In this document: in pieces, positions 12,249-19,257 of the stretch
How the letters are laid out: every line of letters begins with the position of its first letter
Position numbering within the stretch: the first letter of the stretch is position 1
DNA from: Cyanobacteriota bacterium
GTDB taxonomy: Bacteria > Cyanobacteriota > Cyanobacteriia > Phormidesmidales > Phormidesmidaceae
DNA length: 19,372 bases
Direction: 5' to 3'
Assembly (NCBI GenBank): GCA_027483425.1
Contig: JAIXUR010000472.1
Span: 1 to 19,372, forward strand
Translations under genes and position numbers: made by a program
Notes under the pieces: model-generated
Database searches by the model: none
Seen by the model: only the letters and a program-made list of their open reading frames with translations
Told to the model about the DNA's origin: nothing

Positions 12249-14399
12249 ATGCAAGAATTTGAAAAAACAATATCCTTTGGTGGTCGCGATATTCACCTGA
12301 GGGGTGGGCTGCTGGCTCCCCAAGCAGGGGGCGCTGTGCTAGTACAATCGGGCGAAACGACGGTTCTGGTGACCGCTACTCGCTCAACCGGTCGCCAGGG
12401 CATCGACTTTTTGCCCCTGCTGGTAGATTACGAAGAGCGCCTCTACGCAGCTGGGCGCATTCCCGGTGGTTTTTTACGGCGGGAGGGTCGCCCCCCGGAG
12501 CGAGCTACGCTCATTTGTCGTCTCATTGATCGTCCTATGCGGCCTCTGTTTCCCCAGTGGCTGCGTGACGACATTCAAATTGTGGCCACGACCCTGTCTA
12601 TGGATGAGCAGGTACCCCCCGATGTGCTAGCCGCCACCGGGGCTTCGATCGCCGTGCTGCTGGCCAAGATCCCCTTCTATGGCCCCATGGCGGCCGTGCG
12701 CGTGGGCCTGGTGGGCGACGACTTTATCATTAACCCCACCTACAAAGAAGTCGAAACCGGCGATTTAGACCTGGTGGTGGCGGGTTCTCCGGATGGGGTG
12801 ATCATGGTTGAGGCCGGGGCTAACCAGCTCCCCGAGGCCGATATCATTGAGGCCATTGACTTTGGCTACGAGGTCGTACAAGACCTGATTAAAGCTCAGC
12901 TAGAGTTGATTAAAGAGCTGGGTATTGAGGTCGTCACGGAGATCGAGCCAGAGGCCGACCCCACCCTCGAAACCTTTGTGGTCGAGCAAACCACCGCCGC
13001 CGTCAAAGATGTGCTGAAGCAGTTTGAGCTCTCTAAGCCCGATCGCGACATCAAGCTGGACGCGATCAAAGATGAGTTGACCGCCACCATTGAAACCCTC
13101 GCCGACGACCACCCCGCCAAGCTGGCGGTGGCCGCTAACGGCAAAGCCCTAGGTACCACCTACAAAGCGGTGACCAAAAAGATGATGCGGCAACAGATCA
13201 TCAGCGATAACGTGCGGGTCGATGGCCGCAAACTCGACGAAGTGCGTCCCATTTCCTGCCGGGTCGGCCTGCTGCCCAAGCGGGTGCATGGCACCGGGCT
13301 GTTTCAGCGGGGGCTGACCCAGGTGCTGTCGGTGGCGACCCTAGGCACCCCTGGCGATGCCCAAATGATGGATGATCTCCATCCTGACAATGACAAGCGC
13401 TACCTGCACCACTACAACTTCCCCCCCTACTCGGTGGGTGAGACTCGGCCCATGCGATCGCCTGGTCGCCGCGAGATTGGCCACGGTGCCCTAGCGGAGC
13501 GGGCGCTGGTGCCAGTCCTCCCCTCCAAGGAAGAGTTCCCCTACGTGATTCGGGTCGTGTCGGAGATTCTCTCCTCCAATGGCTCAACCTCCATGGGGTC
13601 AGTCTGCGGCTCTACCCTGTCCTTAATGGACGCTGGGGTGCCGATTACAAAACCCGTTAGCGGCGCCGCCATGGGCCTGATTAAAGAAGGCGATGAGGTG
13701 CGCATCCTTACGGACATTCAGGGCATTGAAGACTTTTTGGGCGACATGGACTTCAAAGTCGCCGGTACCGATACCGGCATCACCGCCCTGCAAATGGATA
13801 TGAAAATCACCGGGCTGCCCCTGCAGGTGATTGCCGATGCCATCAACCAGGCCAAGCCTGCCCGGCTGCATATTCTCGATAAAATGCTGGCCGCCATCGA
13901 CAAGCCCCGCACGGAGCTGTCGCCCTACGCCCCTCGCCTCATCAGCTTCAAGATCGACCCTGAGATGATTGGCATGGTGATTGGTCCTGGCGGTAAGAAG
14001 ATCAAGGCGATCACCGAACAAACCGGCGCCAAAGTCGACATTAACGACGACGGCACCGTCACCGTCTCGGCGATCGAAGGAGAAAAGGCACTCCAGGCCA
14101 AAGCGCTGATCGAATCCATTGTCTTCAAACCCGCCGCTGGCGACGTGTTTGCGGGCAAGGTGACCCGCGTTATTCCAATCGGGGCCTTTGTGGAGTTTAT
14201 GCCTGGCCAAGAAGGCATGGTTCATATTTCACAGCTGGCCGACTACCGAGTCGCCAAGGTCGAAGATGAAGTTAACGTCGGCGATGAGGTGATTATCAAA
14301 GTGCGTGAAATTGATGGTCGCGGTCGCATCAACCTAACCCGTCTCAACATCCACCCCGACGAGGCCGCAGCGGCCCGTGAAGCGGCGGCGCTGCGATAG
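12249..14399 (+). CDS. pnp: Polyribonucleotide nucleotidyltransferase (PNPase)
   Basis: PNPase degrades RNA 3' to 5' by phosphorolysis and can add heteropolymeric tails, which it does in cyanobacteria and chloroplasts. The 716-aa product has the standard architecture. The first RNase PH domain (about 1-140) contains YEERLYAAGRIPGGFLRREGRP. A helical linker follows. The second, catalytic RNase PH domain (about 320-540) contains FPPYSVGETRPMRSPGRREIGHGALAERAL and the acidic GDMDFKVAGTDTG segment (498-510). The KH domain includes IGMVIGPGGKKIKAITEQTG (about 573-592), and the S1 domain near the C-terminus has GAFVEFMPGQEGMVHISQLADYRV. ATG 12249 is the family-like start; AAGGA lies 11 nt upstream. 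It is divergent from the epimerase gene (131 nt between the GTG and this ATG) and is followed by a strong terminator. Confidence 0.97.
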   Translation: MQEFEKTISFGGRDIHLRGGLLAPQAGGAVLVQSGETTVLVTATRSTGRQGIDFLPLLVDYEERLYAAGRIPGGFLRREGRPPERATLICRLIDRPMRPLFPQWLRDDIQIVATTLSMDEQVPPDVLAATGASIAVLLAKIPFYGPMAAVRVGLVGDDFIINPTYKEVETGDLDLVVAGSPDGVIMVEAGANQLPEADIIEAIDFGYEVVQDLIKAQLELIKELGIEVVTEIEPEADPTLETFVVEQTTAAVKDVLKQFELSKPDRDIKLDAIKDELTATIETLADDHPAKLAVAANGKALGTTYKAVTKKMMRQQIISDNVRVDGRKLDEVRPISCRVGLLPKRVHGTGLFQRGLTQVLSVATLGTPGDAQMMDDLHPDNDKRYLHHYNFPPYSVGETRPMRSPGRREIGHGALAERALVPVLPSKEEFPYVIRVVSEILSSNGSTSMGSVCGSTLSLMDAGVPITKPVSGAAMGLIKEGDEVRILTDIQGIEDFLGDMDFKVAGTDTGITALQMDMKITGLPLQVIADAINQAKPARLHILDKMLAAIDKPRTELSPYAPRLISFKIDPEMIGMVIGPGGKKIKAITEQTGAKVDINDDGTVTVSAIEGEKALQAKALIESIVFKPAAGDVFAGKVTRVIPIGAFVEFMPGQEGMVHISQLADYRVAKVEDEVNVGDEVIIKVREIDGRGRINLTRLNIHPDEAAAAREAAALR

Positions 14400-14410
14400 A
14401 CGTGGCGCGG

Positions 14411-14459
14411 TAAAGGGGAGAAGGTAACTGGCGAAGGGGGAAGGGGAGAACGATTTCCC
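14411..14459 (+). repeat. Purine-rich low-complexity stretch after pnp
   Basis: Repeated AAGGGGAGAA-type blocks (around 14412-14423 and 14441-14452) are followed by a pyrimidine-rich CCCTCCACCCTCCCC (14457-14471). The two could pair imperfectly. It resembles the simple purine spacer repeats common between cyanobacterial genes. Confidence 0.5.
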
Positions 14460-14467
14460 TCCACCCT

Positions 14468-14491
14468 CCCCTAGGTTCTGGGACCTAGGGG
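14468..14491. repeat. 9-bp perfect hairpin CCCCTAGGT / ACCTAGGGG
   Basis: CCCCTAGGT (14468-14476), six-base loop, ACCTAGGGG (14483-14491). It lies 69 nt after the pnp stop and 19 nt before a second, stronger hairpin. No T tract follows, so it is probably an RNA 3'-end stability structure rather than the terminator itself. Confidence 0.65.
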
Positions 14492-14510
14492 CTCTACTCT
14501 CCCCAGGACT

Positions 14511-14565
14511 AACCCCCGAATCTAACGTTGCACGCTGCAACATTTGATTCGGGGGTTCTTTTCTT
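14511..14565 (+). terminator. Strong intrinsic terminator between pnp and tpiA
   Basis: AACCCCCGAATC (14511-14522) pairs perfectly over 12 bp with GATTCGGGGGTT (14546-14557). A second hairpin, GTTGCA-CGC-TGCAAC (14527-14541), is nested inside. TTCTTTTCTT follows. It should end the pnp transcript, so tpiA needs its own promoter in the 53 nt that follow or relies on partial read-through. Confidence 0.85.
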
Positions 14566-14618
14566 AGTAGGATGCAGTGATGCAAGTCTGTATACCTAGC
14601 CTCTAACCTCAAAACACC

Positions 14619-15353
14619 GTGCGAAAAATTGTTATTGCTGGCAACTGGAAAATGTACAAAACCCAGGGCGAAACCCTGGACTTTTTACGCCATTTCCTAG
14701 GGCACCTCACCGATACTCCCGACGGACGCGAAGTGGTGCTGTGTTCGCCCTTTACGGCCCTAGGCGTACTGTCTAAAAGCCTGCACGGCTCCAGAATCAA
14801 GGTGGGTGCCCAGAACATTCATTGGATGGAGGAAGGTGCCTATACCGGCGAGATCTCAGGGGATATGCTGCGAGAGCTGGGGGTGCGCTACGTGATTGTG
14901 GGCCACAGCGAGCGCCGTCAGTACTTTGCCGAGACCAACGAAACCGTTAACCTGCGCCTGCAAGCGGCCCAGAAGTGCGGTCTGACCCCAATTCTCTGTG
15001 TGGGTGAAACCAAGCGCCAGCGGGATGCGGGCGAAACCGAGTCGGTCATTACCGCCCAGATTGAAAAGGGCATGGTGGATGTCGACCAAAACAACCTGAT
15101 TATCGCCTACGAGCCCATTTGGGCCATTGGCACCGGCGATACCTGCGAAGCGGCCGATGCGAACCAGGTGATTGGCGGCATTCGTAAACTGCTGAAAAAT
15201 CCCGATGTCACCATCCAGTACGGTGGTTCGGTGAAACCGAGCAATGTAGATGAACTGATGGCTCAGCCTGAAATTGATGGGGCGCTGGTGGGCGGGGCTA
15301 GCCTAGAGCCCGAGAGCTTTGCCCGCATCGTCAACTTTCAAGTCAAGGGGTAA
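14619..15353 (+). CDS. tpiA: Triosephosphate isomerase
   Basis: Interconverts dihydroxyacetone phosphate and glyceraldehyde-3-phosphate in glycolysis and the Calvin cycle. The 244-aa TIM barrel has every key residue: Asn9 and Lys11 in AGNWKM, His96 in IVGHSERR, Glu165 in AYEPIWAIGTG (the catalytic base and lid loop), YGGSVK (201-206) and GALVGGASL (221-229) for the phosphate. The start is the GTG at 14619: the family begins right at (M)RKIVIAGNWKM and there is no ATG upstream. No clear Shine-Dalgarno is present. The ROK-family gene begins 2 nt after the stop, so the two are co-transcribed. Confidence 0.97.
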   Translation: MRKIVIAGNWKMYKTQGETLDFLRHFLGHLTDTPDGREVVLCSPFTALGVLSKSLHGSRIKVGAQNIHWMEEGAYTGEISGDMLRELGVRYVIVGHSERRQYFAETNETVNLRLQAAQKCGLTPILCVGETKRQRDAGETESVITAQIEKGMVDVDQNNLIIAYEPIWAIGTGDTCEAADANQVIGGIRKLLKNPDVTIQYGGSVKPSNVDELMAQPEIDGALVGGASLEPESFARIVNFQVKG

Positions 15354-15355
15354 CC

Positions 15356-16030
15356 ATGAATGTACTGGTGGTAGATGTGGGTGGCAGCAACGTGAAAATC
15401 TTGGCCACCGGCCAGGCCCAAGCTCGCAAGTTTCCCTCTGGTCCGACCATGACCCCAGAGGCCATGGTTGCCGGAGTGAAGACCCTGGCGGGGGACTGGG
15501 CCTACGACGTGGTGGCCATGGGCTACCCAGGGCCAGTGCGCCAGGGCGAGATCGCCCAGGATCCCCATAATCTCTCCCCCGGCTGGGTGAGGTTTGACTT
15601 TGAGGCGGCCTTTGGCTGCCCGGTTCGCATGATTAACGATGCGGCGATGCAGGCGCTGGGCAGCTATGAGCGCGGCATTATGCTGTTTCTAGGTCTGGGC
15701 ACGGGTTTGGGGTCAGCCTTGGTGGTAGAAGGCGTCGTGGTACCCATGGAGCTGGCTCACCTGCCCTACAAAAAAGGAACCTACGAGTATTACCTAGGCA
15801 AGCGCGCCCTTGAGCGCCTGGGCAAGAAGAAATGGCGCGAGTACGTGGAGCTCTGTGTTAGCCAACTGATTGCGGCCCTGCAGCTCGATGATGTGGTGCT
15901 GGGGGGTGGGCAGGTCAAGGTGCTCAAGGAACTACCCGCTGGCTGCCGGGCTGGCCAGAATAGCAATGCCTTTGCCGGTGGGTTTCGGCTGTGGGAGCCG
16001 GGCCGGGAGCACTTTTCTAGGGTGGCCTAG
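15356..16030 (+). CDS. ROK-family sugar kinase, polyphosphate-glucokinase-like
   Basis: A 224-aa ASKHA-fold protein with the ROK phosphate-1 motif VDVGGSNVK (6-14), the catalytic Asp95 in INDAAMQALGSY (93-104), the phosphate-2 motif FLGLGTGLGSALVVEG (111-126) and a substrate-side MELAHLPYKKG (131-141). It lacks the usual ROK zinc-binding CxCGxxGC motif and is short, features shared with polyphosphate/ATP glucokinases. Phosphorylation of glucose or a related sugar is likely; the phosphate donor cannot be told from sequence. It follows tpiA after 2 nt, which fits a carbon-metabolism pair. It converges with the pentapeptide gene, leaving only 12 nt between the stops. Confidence 0.82.
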   Translation: MNVLVVDVGGSNVKILATGQAQARKFPSGPTMTPEAMVAGVKTLAGDWAYDVVAMGYPGPVRQGEIAQDPHNLSPGWVRFDFEAAFGCPVRMINDAAMQALGSYERGIMLFLGLGTGLGSALVVEGVVVPMELAHLPYKKGTYEYYLGKRALERLGKKKWREYVELCVSQLIAALQLDDVVLGGGQVKVLKELPAGCRAGQNSNAFAGGFRLWEPGREHFSRVA

Positions 16031-16042
16031 TGGTCTGTCAAT

Positions 16043-16804
16043 TTAGGGAATAGGGTGCCCAGCTACCTGCTCAGCTGGGTTGGGGGCGCACCCCTGGGAT
16101 GGATTAATGGGCTGGATGTAGCCCTGGTTATAGGTGCTGCCGTCGGGCATGGTGGCGAACTCTAGGCGCGCCCCAGTGAGGTTAGCGTTGGTGAGGTCGG
16201 CCTTGTACAGGTCGGCGTAGCGCAGGTCAGCCCCCCGGAGGTCGGCGTTGGCTAAGTTGGCTTCGCGGAGAATGGCACCGTAGAGGCTGGCCTCGGACAG
16301 ATCGGCCTGGGGGAGTTGGGCTGAGCACAGGGCGGCATCACGCAGCTCGGCCTGGGTCAGGGATGCGTTGGTCAGATCGGCTTTGACCAAGCTAGCGTGG
16401 AGCATTTGGGCCTGGCTCAGGTCGGCCTGGGTCAGGATAGCCTGGGAAAGGTCAGCGCCCTGGAGGTTGGCCTGGTGGAGGGTGGCCTGGGTGAGGTTAG
16501 CCTTACTGAGGACGGCATTGATGAGTTGGGTACGGGTCAGGTTCGCCTCAGACAGGTCCGCCTCCCGCAGATTTTTACCGTTCCAATCTTGGTCGCTGAG
16601 ATCGGCAGCGGCCAGATGGCATTGGCGACAGCGCTGGTCCGCTGGCGGCATAGGTGAGGGGCCTGGAGCGACGGCTTCGGTAGCGCCATCTGGGGCGGTT
16701 CCCAGACTTTGATAGCGAGTCAGGTGTCCCTGGGCCACCCGCAGGGCGGCGGGGGCGATCGCGGTGAGCAACACCATTAGGCTAATTAAAATGTTCAACC
16801 GCAT
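16043..16804 (-). CDS. Exported pentapeptide-repeat protein with a CxxCH motif
   Basis: A 253-aa protein. Residues 1-26 form an N-terminal hydrophobic segment, ending APAALRVAQG, that looks like a signal peptide or membrane anchor. A Pro/Ala linker (about 35-57) and CRQCH (59-63) follow. About 30 A(D/N)LxX-type pentapeptides run from residue ~64 to ~213 and should form a right-handed quadrilateral beta-helix. The C-terminus (about 214-253) is a non-repeat cap with TMPDGSTYNQGY. It probably acts in the periplasm or thylakoid lumen. Lumenal pentapeptide proteins are common in cyanobacteria, mostly without known function. Many relatives have CxxC just before the first repeat; here the next residue is His, which makes a formal haem c site. 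No Shine-Dalgarno is visible. Confidence 0.87.
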   Translation of the reverse strand: MRLNILISLMVLLTAIAPAALRVAQGHLTRYQSLGTAPDGATEAVAPGPSPMPPADQRCRQCHLAAADLSDQDWNGKNLREADLSEANLTRTQLINAVLSKANLTQATLHQANLQGADLSQAILTQADLSQAQMLHASLVKADLTNASLTQAELRDAALCSAQLPQADLSEASLYGAILREANLANADLRGADLRYADLYKADLTNANLTGARLEFATMPDGSTYNQGYIQPINPSQGCAPNPAEQVAGHPIP

Positions 16805-17100
16805 GGTTTGATCCGGATCGGGCCGGTGCAGAAAGGTTGCTTTCTACTACTCAGCCCTGGGGGCCAAAAACCGGAGGGTTTGTGTCAAGTTGAGCCGGGG
16901 GCTAACGGTGTTTTTGTGAAGACGATGGAAAGGCGCGGCTAGACCAGGGATAATATCCGTATAAATACGTAGACAAGCCCAAGGATTCATCAAAGTATCA
17001 CAGAGTTCCATCAGTGAATTCGCAGATTCTTGGTGGTCTTTTGCCTATTCTGAAGGAGATTCCCTAGCGGGTGGTCTGGTTGTCTCAGGTGTAGCTTGTC
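16805..17100. other. 296-nt divergent intergenic region
   Basis: It lies between the minus-strand pentapeptide gene and the plus-strand membrane-protein gene. GATCCGGATC (16810-16819) is a perfect palindrome just upstream of the minus-strand ATG. The AT-rich core 16948-16969 has two abutting palindromes. On the minus strand TTGTCT (16971-16976) and TATTAT (16950-16955), 15 nt apart, form a sub-optimal promoter. I found no good plus-strand promoter; a GAAGGAG at 17052-17058 is too far from ATG 17101 to serve it. Confidence 0.4.
16948..16969. promoter_or_regulatory. Paired palindromes in the divergent region (candidate operator)
   Basis: GGATA-A-TATCC (16948-16958) and CGTAT-AA-ATACG (16958-16969) share one base. 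They overlap the candidate minus-strand -10 (16950-16955), a location expected of a repressor site. No known cyanobacterial regulator consensus was recognised. Confidence 0.35.
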
Positions 17101-17922
17101 ATGGATGATTCTCCCTTTCGCCGGATTATTTTACCGGCCCTTTTGGCCTCTAGCGCTGGGTTCGCCGCCCTGACCTTGCCCCTGGCCTCTACCCAGGCGG
17201 CCCTGGTGTCTCAGCGGTTGCCCCACCCTCTCAACTACTGGGTTGACTCAGCCCTGATGACCAGTCAGCACAAGGAGTTTTCAATTCGCTATATCGGCTT
17301 TGCGATTTTATCGAGTGTGTCCATTGGCGTGGGTACAGCCGGGGCTATGCGGCGACGACAGGCGCAGGTGCAGCGACATGAGAGCCTGCTGAGTGAGGTC
17401 TTGGCAGAGCACGACGACCCCAGCCCGGCGATCCGGGGCGATGCCGGGACAGATGGTCGCTGGGCGAAGCGCCTCCGGGTCGATGCGGCCCAGGTTGTCC
17501 AGAACACCGCGTCCGGCGAGACCGTGGCCCTGGTAGATGCCCTAGACTCAGCCCAAACGGCCCTCGAGCCCCCGACCCTGGACTGGGCGAGTCTGCTATG
17601 GTCGACCTCGACGCCCCCTGAAGAGCCTGCCCTGGCCTCGGTGGTGATGTCTACCTCCCTAGAAAGCCACCAGATTTGTCAGATTCTAGGGGCTGACCAG
17701 CAATACTGCCTGGCCCTCAAGATGGGAGACGAGTATTACCGCTTTTACCGTCAGCGCCCCAGCCTCGATCGCACCCAAACCTTGGTGCAGCAGCTGCAAC
17801 GGCGGGGGCAGCGGGCGATCGCGACCCGTGACGGCAACGGCTACGTGGTTTGGGTCCACCAGCCAGACCCCATCACCCCGTCACACCCTTGGCCCCAGAG
17901 CCTAGTCACCCATGGGGTATAA
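17101..17922 (+). CDS. Two-helix membrane protein of unknown function
   Basis: The 273-aa product has a first hydrophobic segment at about 9-36 (possibly a signal anchor), a short loop, and a second helix at about 63-83 (YIGFAILSSVSIGVGTAGAM) followed by RRRQ, which places the remaining ~190 residues in the cytoplasm by the positive-inside rule. Residues ~90-180 are low complexity with charged stretches. Residues ~183-255 look like a small folded domain with CQILGADQQYCLALKMGDEYYRFYR and DGNGYVVWVHQP. I do not recognise a family. The start ATG has no near Shine-Dalgarno. The frame ends 78 nt before the preferred start of the next pentapeptide gene on the same strand, so co-transcription is likely. 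Confidence 0.75.
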   Translation: MDDSPFRRIILPALLASSAGFAALTLPLASTQAALVSQRLPHPLNYWVDSALMTSQHKEFSIRYIGFAILSSVSIGVGTAGAMRRRQAQVQRHESLLSEVLAEHDDPSPAIRGDAGTDGRWAKRLRVDAAQVVQNTASGETVALVDALDSAQTALEPPTLDWASLLWSTSTPPEEPALASVVMSTSLESHQICQILGADQQYCLALKMGDEYYRFYRQRPSLDRTQTLVQQLQRRGQRAIATRDGNGYVVWVHQPDPITPSHPWPQSLVTHGV

Positions 17923-18000
17923 GTGCCCCAGCGGCAACGATCGATCCGTGACTCAACCGACCCATTAACACCCTTGAACAAGACAGAGAGTAAAACAGGC

Positions 18001-19014
18001 ATGGATCTCAAAACACTCGAAAATCTCTGGACAGCCTTTGTGGATGGGGAGAGAGACTTTACCGGCATTGACTTGGCCGGAGCCGATCTGAACCATTGGG
18101 GCCTGGCCCGGGTGGACTTTTGGGGCGCTGACTTCAGCGGCGCTAATCTAACCCAGACCAACTTTCGCCGAGCCAATCTCAAAGAAGCCCGCTTTAACAA
18201 TGCCAACCTGGCGGGGGCCGACCTGCGCTGGGCCGACCTGCGAGAAGCTGTGCTCACCGGAGCTGACCTGGACGAGGCTAGGTTACAAGGAGCCCTGTAC
18301 AACCCTAAAACCTCTTTCCCCCATGGATTTTGCCCGGCCGAGGCGGGCATGGTTGGGCTGGAACCGGGTGCCACCCTGGCCACCCAAGACCTACGGGAGC
18401 GCGACTTGGGTGGGGTCGACCTGAGTGCAGCCGATCTGAGTGGCGCGCTGCTGGTCAACAGCCAACTGTTTGGGGCCGTGCTCAAGAAGGCCAACTTGCT
18501 CGGCACCCTACTAGGAGATAGCGACTTGCGCTACGCCGATCTGGGCCAGGCTACCCTGATGTCGGCCGACCTGCGCGGGGCTGACCTACGCCACGCTAAC
18601 CTGGCTCGAGCCAACTTAATTGGGGCTAATCTGCGCAACTGCCAACTGACGGATGCCCATCTAGACGGGGCGCTGTACTCCGACAATACTCAGTTCCCCC
18701 TCGGGTTTGAGGTGCCCACCACGCTCTATCACCTGGCTCCCGGAGTTTCGCTGTGGGGGGCTGACCTCAGCGGTGCCCAGTTGACGGGAGTGGATCTCCG
18801 GGGCGCTAATTTGGCTGGGGCCAACCTGATGCACGCCGACCTATGGGGTGCCTGTCTAGCCAATGCTGATCTCAGCGGTGCCAACCTGCTGGGCACAAAC
18901 CTGCTGGGCACCGACCTGTCTGGGGCCAACCTAAGCCACACAAATCTCATGCAGGCCATCATCGACCCGCAAGGAACCATCGCCACCCTGCGGTCTAACA
19001 GCCAGCTCAATTAG
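18001..19014 (+). CDS. Cytosolic pentapeptide-repeat protein with three repeat blocks
   Basis: A 337-aa protein without signal peptide. After a short helix (MDLKTLENLWTAFVDGERDF) come three blocks of A(D/N)LxX pentapeptides, at roughly 20-96, 130-222 and 250-325. Blocks 1 and 2 end in a similar interruption, GALYNPKTSFPHGF and GALYSDNTQFPLGF, each followed by a ~20-residue linker (LEPGATLATQDL, LAPGVSLWGADL). This points to internal duplication of a repeat-plus-linker module. Pentapeptide beta-helices serve as rigid protein-binding surfaces; the partner is unknown. The frame extends upstream to a GTG at 17923, directly after the previous stop, but those 26 residues are not repeat-like, and ATG 18001, with a weak GAGAG upstream, is preferred. 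Confidence 0.88.
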   Translation: MDLKTLENLWTAFVDGERDFTGIDLAGADLNHWGLARVDFWGADFSGANLTQTNFRRANLKEARFNNANLAGADLRWADLREAVLTGADLDEARLQGALYNPKTSFPHGFCPAEAGMVGLEPGATLATQDLRERDLGGVDLSAADLSGALLVNSQLFGAVLKKANLLGTLLGDSDLRYADLGQATLMSADLRGADLRHANLARANLIGANLRNCQLTDAHLDGALYSDNTQFPLGFEVPTTLYHLAPGVSLWGADLSGAQLTGVDLRGANLAGANLMHADLWGACLANADLSGANLLGTNLLGTDLSGANLSHTNLMQAIIDPQGTIATLRSNSQLN

Positions 19015-19257
19015 GAGATTTGATTTTGGGTAAAAACAACACCCCCATGTAAGGGCGCAGAGCTTACGCCCTCGAAAGGACGCAAAATTCTTCGGTATTT
19101 TCGTGGCCAGAATTGCCCTGATTAGGGTCACAGGTATAGGAAACGACCTTGAACCCTACACCCTTTAACCTAGACCCAGACCACAACACCCCAGATCACA
19201 ACCCCAGATCATAACAACGCCATCTAGCCGCGATCGCCGCCCTATCCTCAGGCCTTA
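19015..19257. other. Intergenic region after the pentapeptide gene
   Basis: No gene is supported. AGGGCG (19052-19057) and CGCCCT (19067-19072) form a 6-bp hairpin without a T tract; GTAAG and CTTAC in the same stretch can pair instead. Near its end CCCCAGATCA occurs twice (19189-19198, 19202-19211), and a HIP1 octamer sits at 19230. Confidence 0.4.

Noticed and set aside
13623..14225. A 200-codon minus-strand frame inside pnp
   Set aside because: Antisense to the conserved catalytic, KH and S1 domains of PNPase; no independent support.
17071..17094. A GTG-started 7-codon leader ORF before the two-helix membrane protein, with GAAGGAG upstream
   Set aside because: The peptide (MVWLSQV) has no run of regulatory codons, and the ribosome site to start spacing is poor; likely coincidence.
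17923..18000. Upstream GTG start of the cytosolic pentapeptide protein
   Set aside because: The GTG directly follows the previous stop codon and adds 26 polar residues unlike the repeat protein; ATG 18001 is more natural.
17841..18506. A 221-codon minus-strand frame rich in Ser/Arg/Leu
   Set aside because: It runs antisense to the pentapeptide-repeat gene; the periodic composition comes from the repeats on the other strand.
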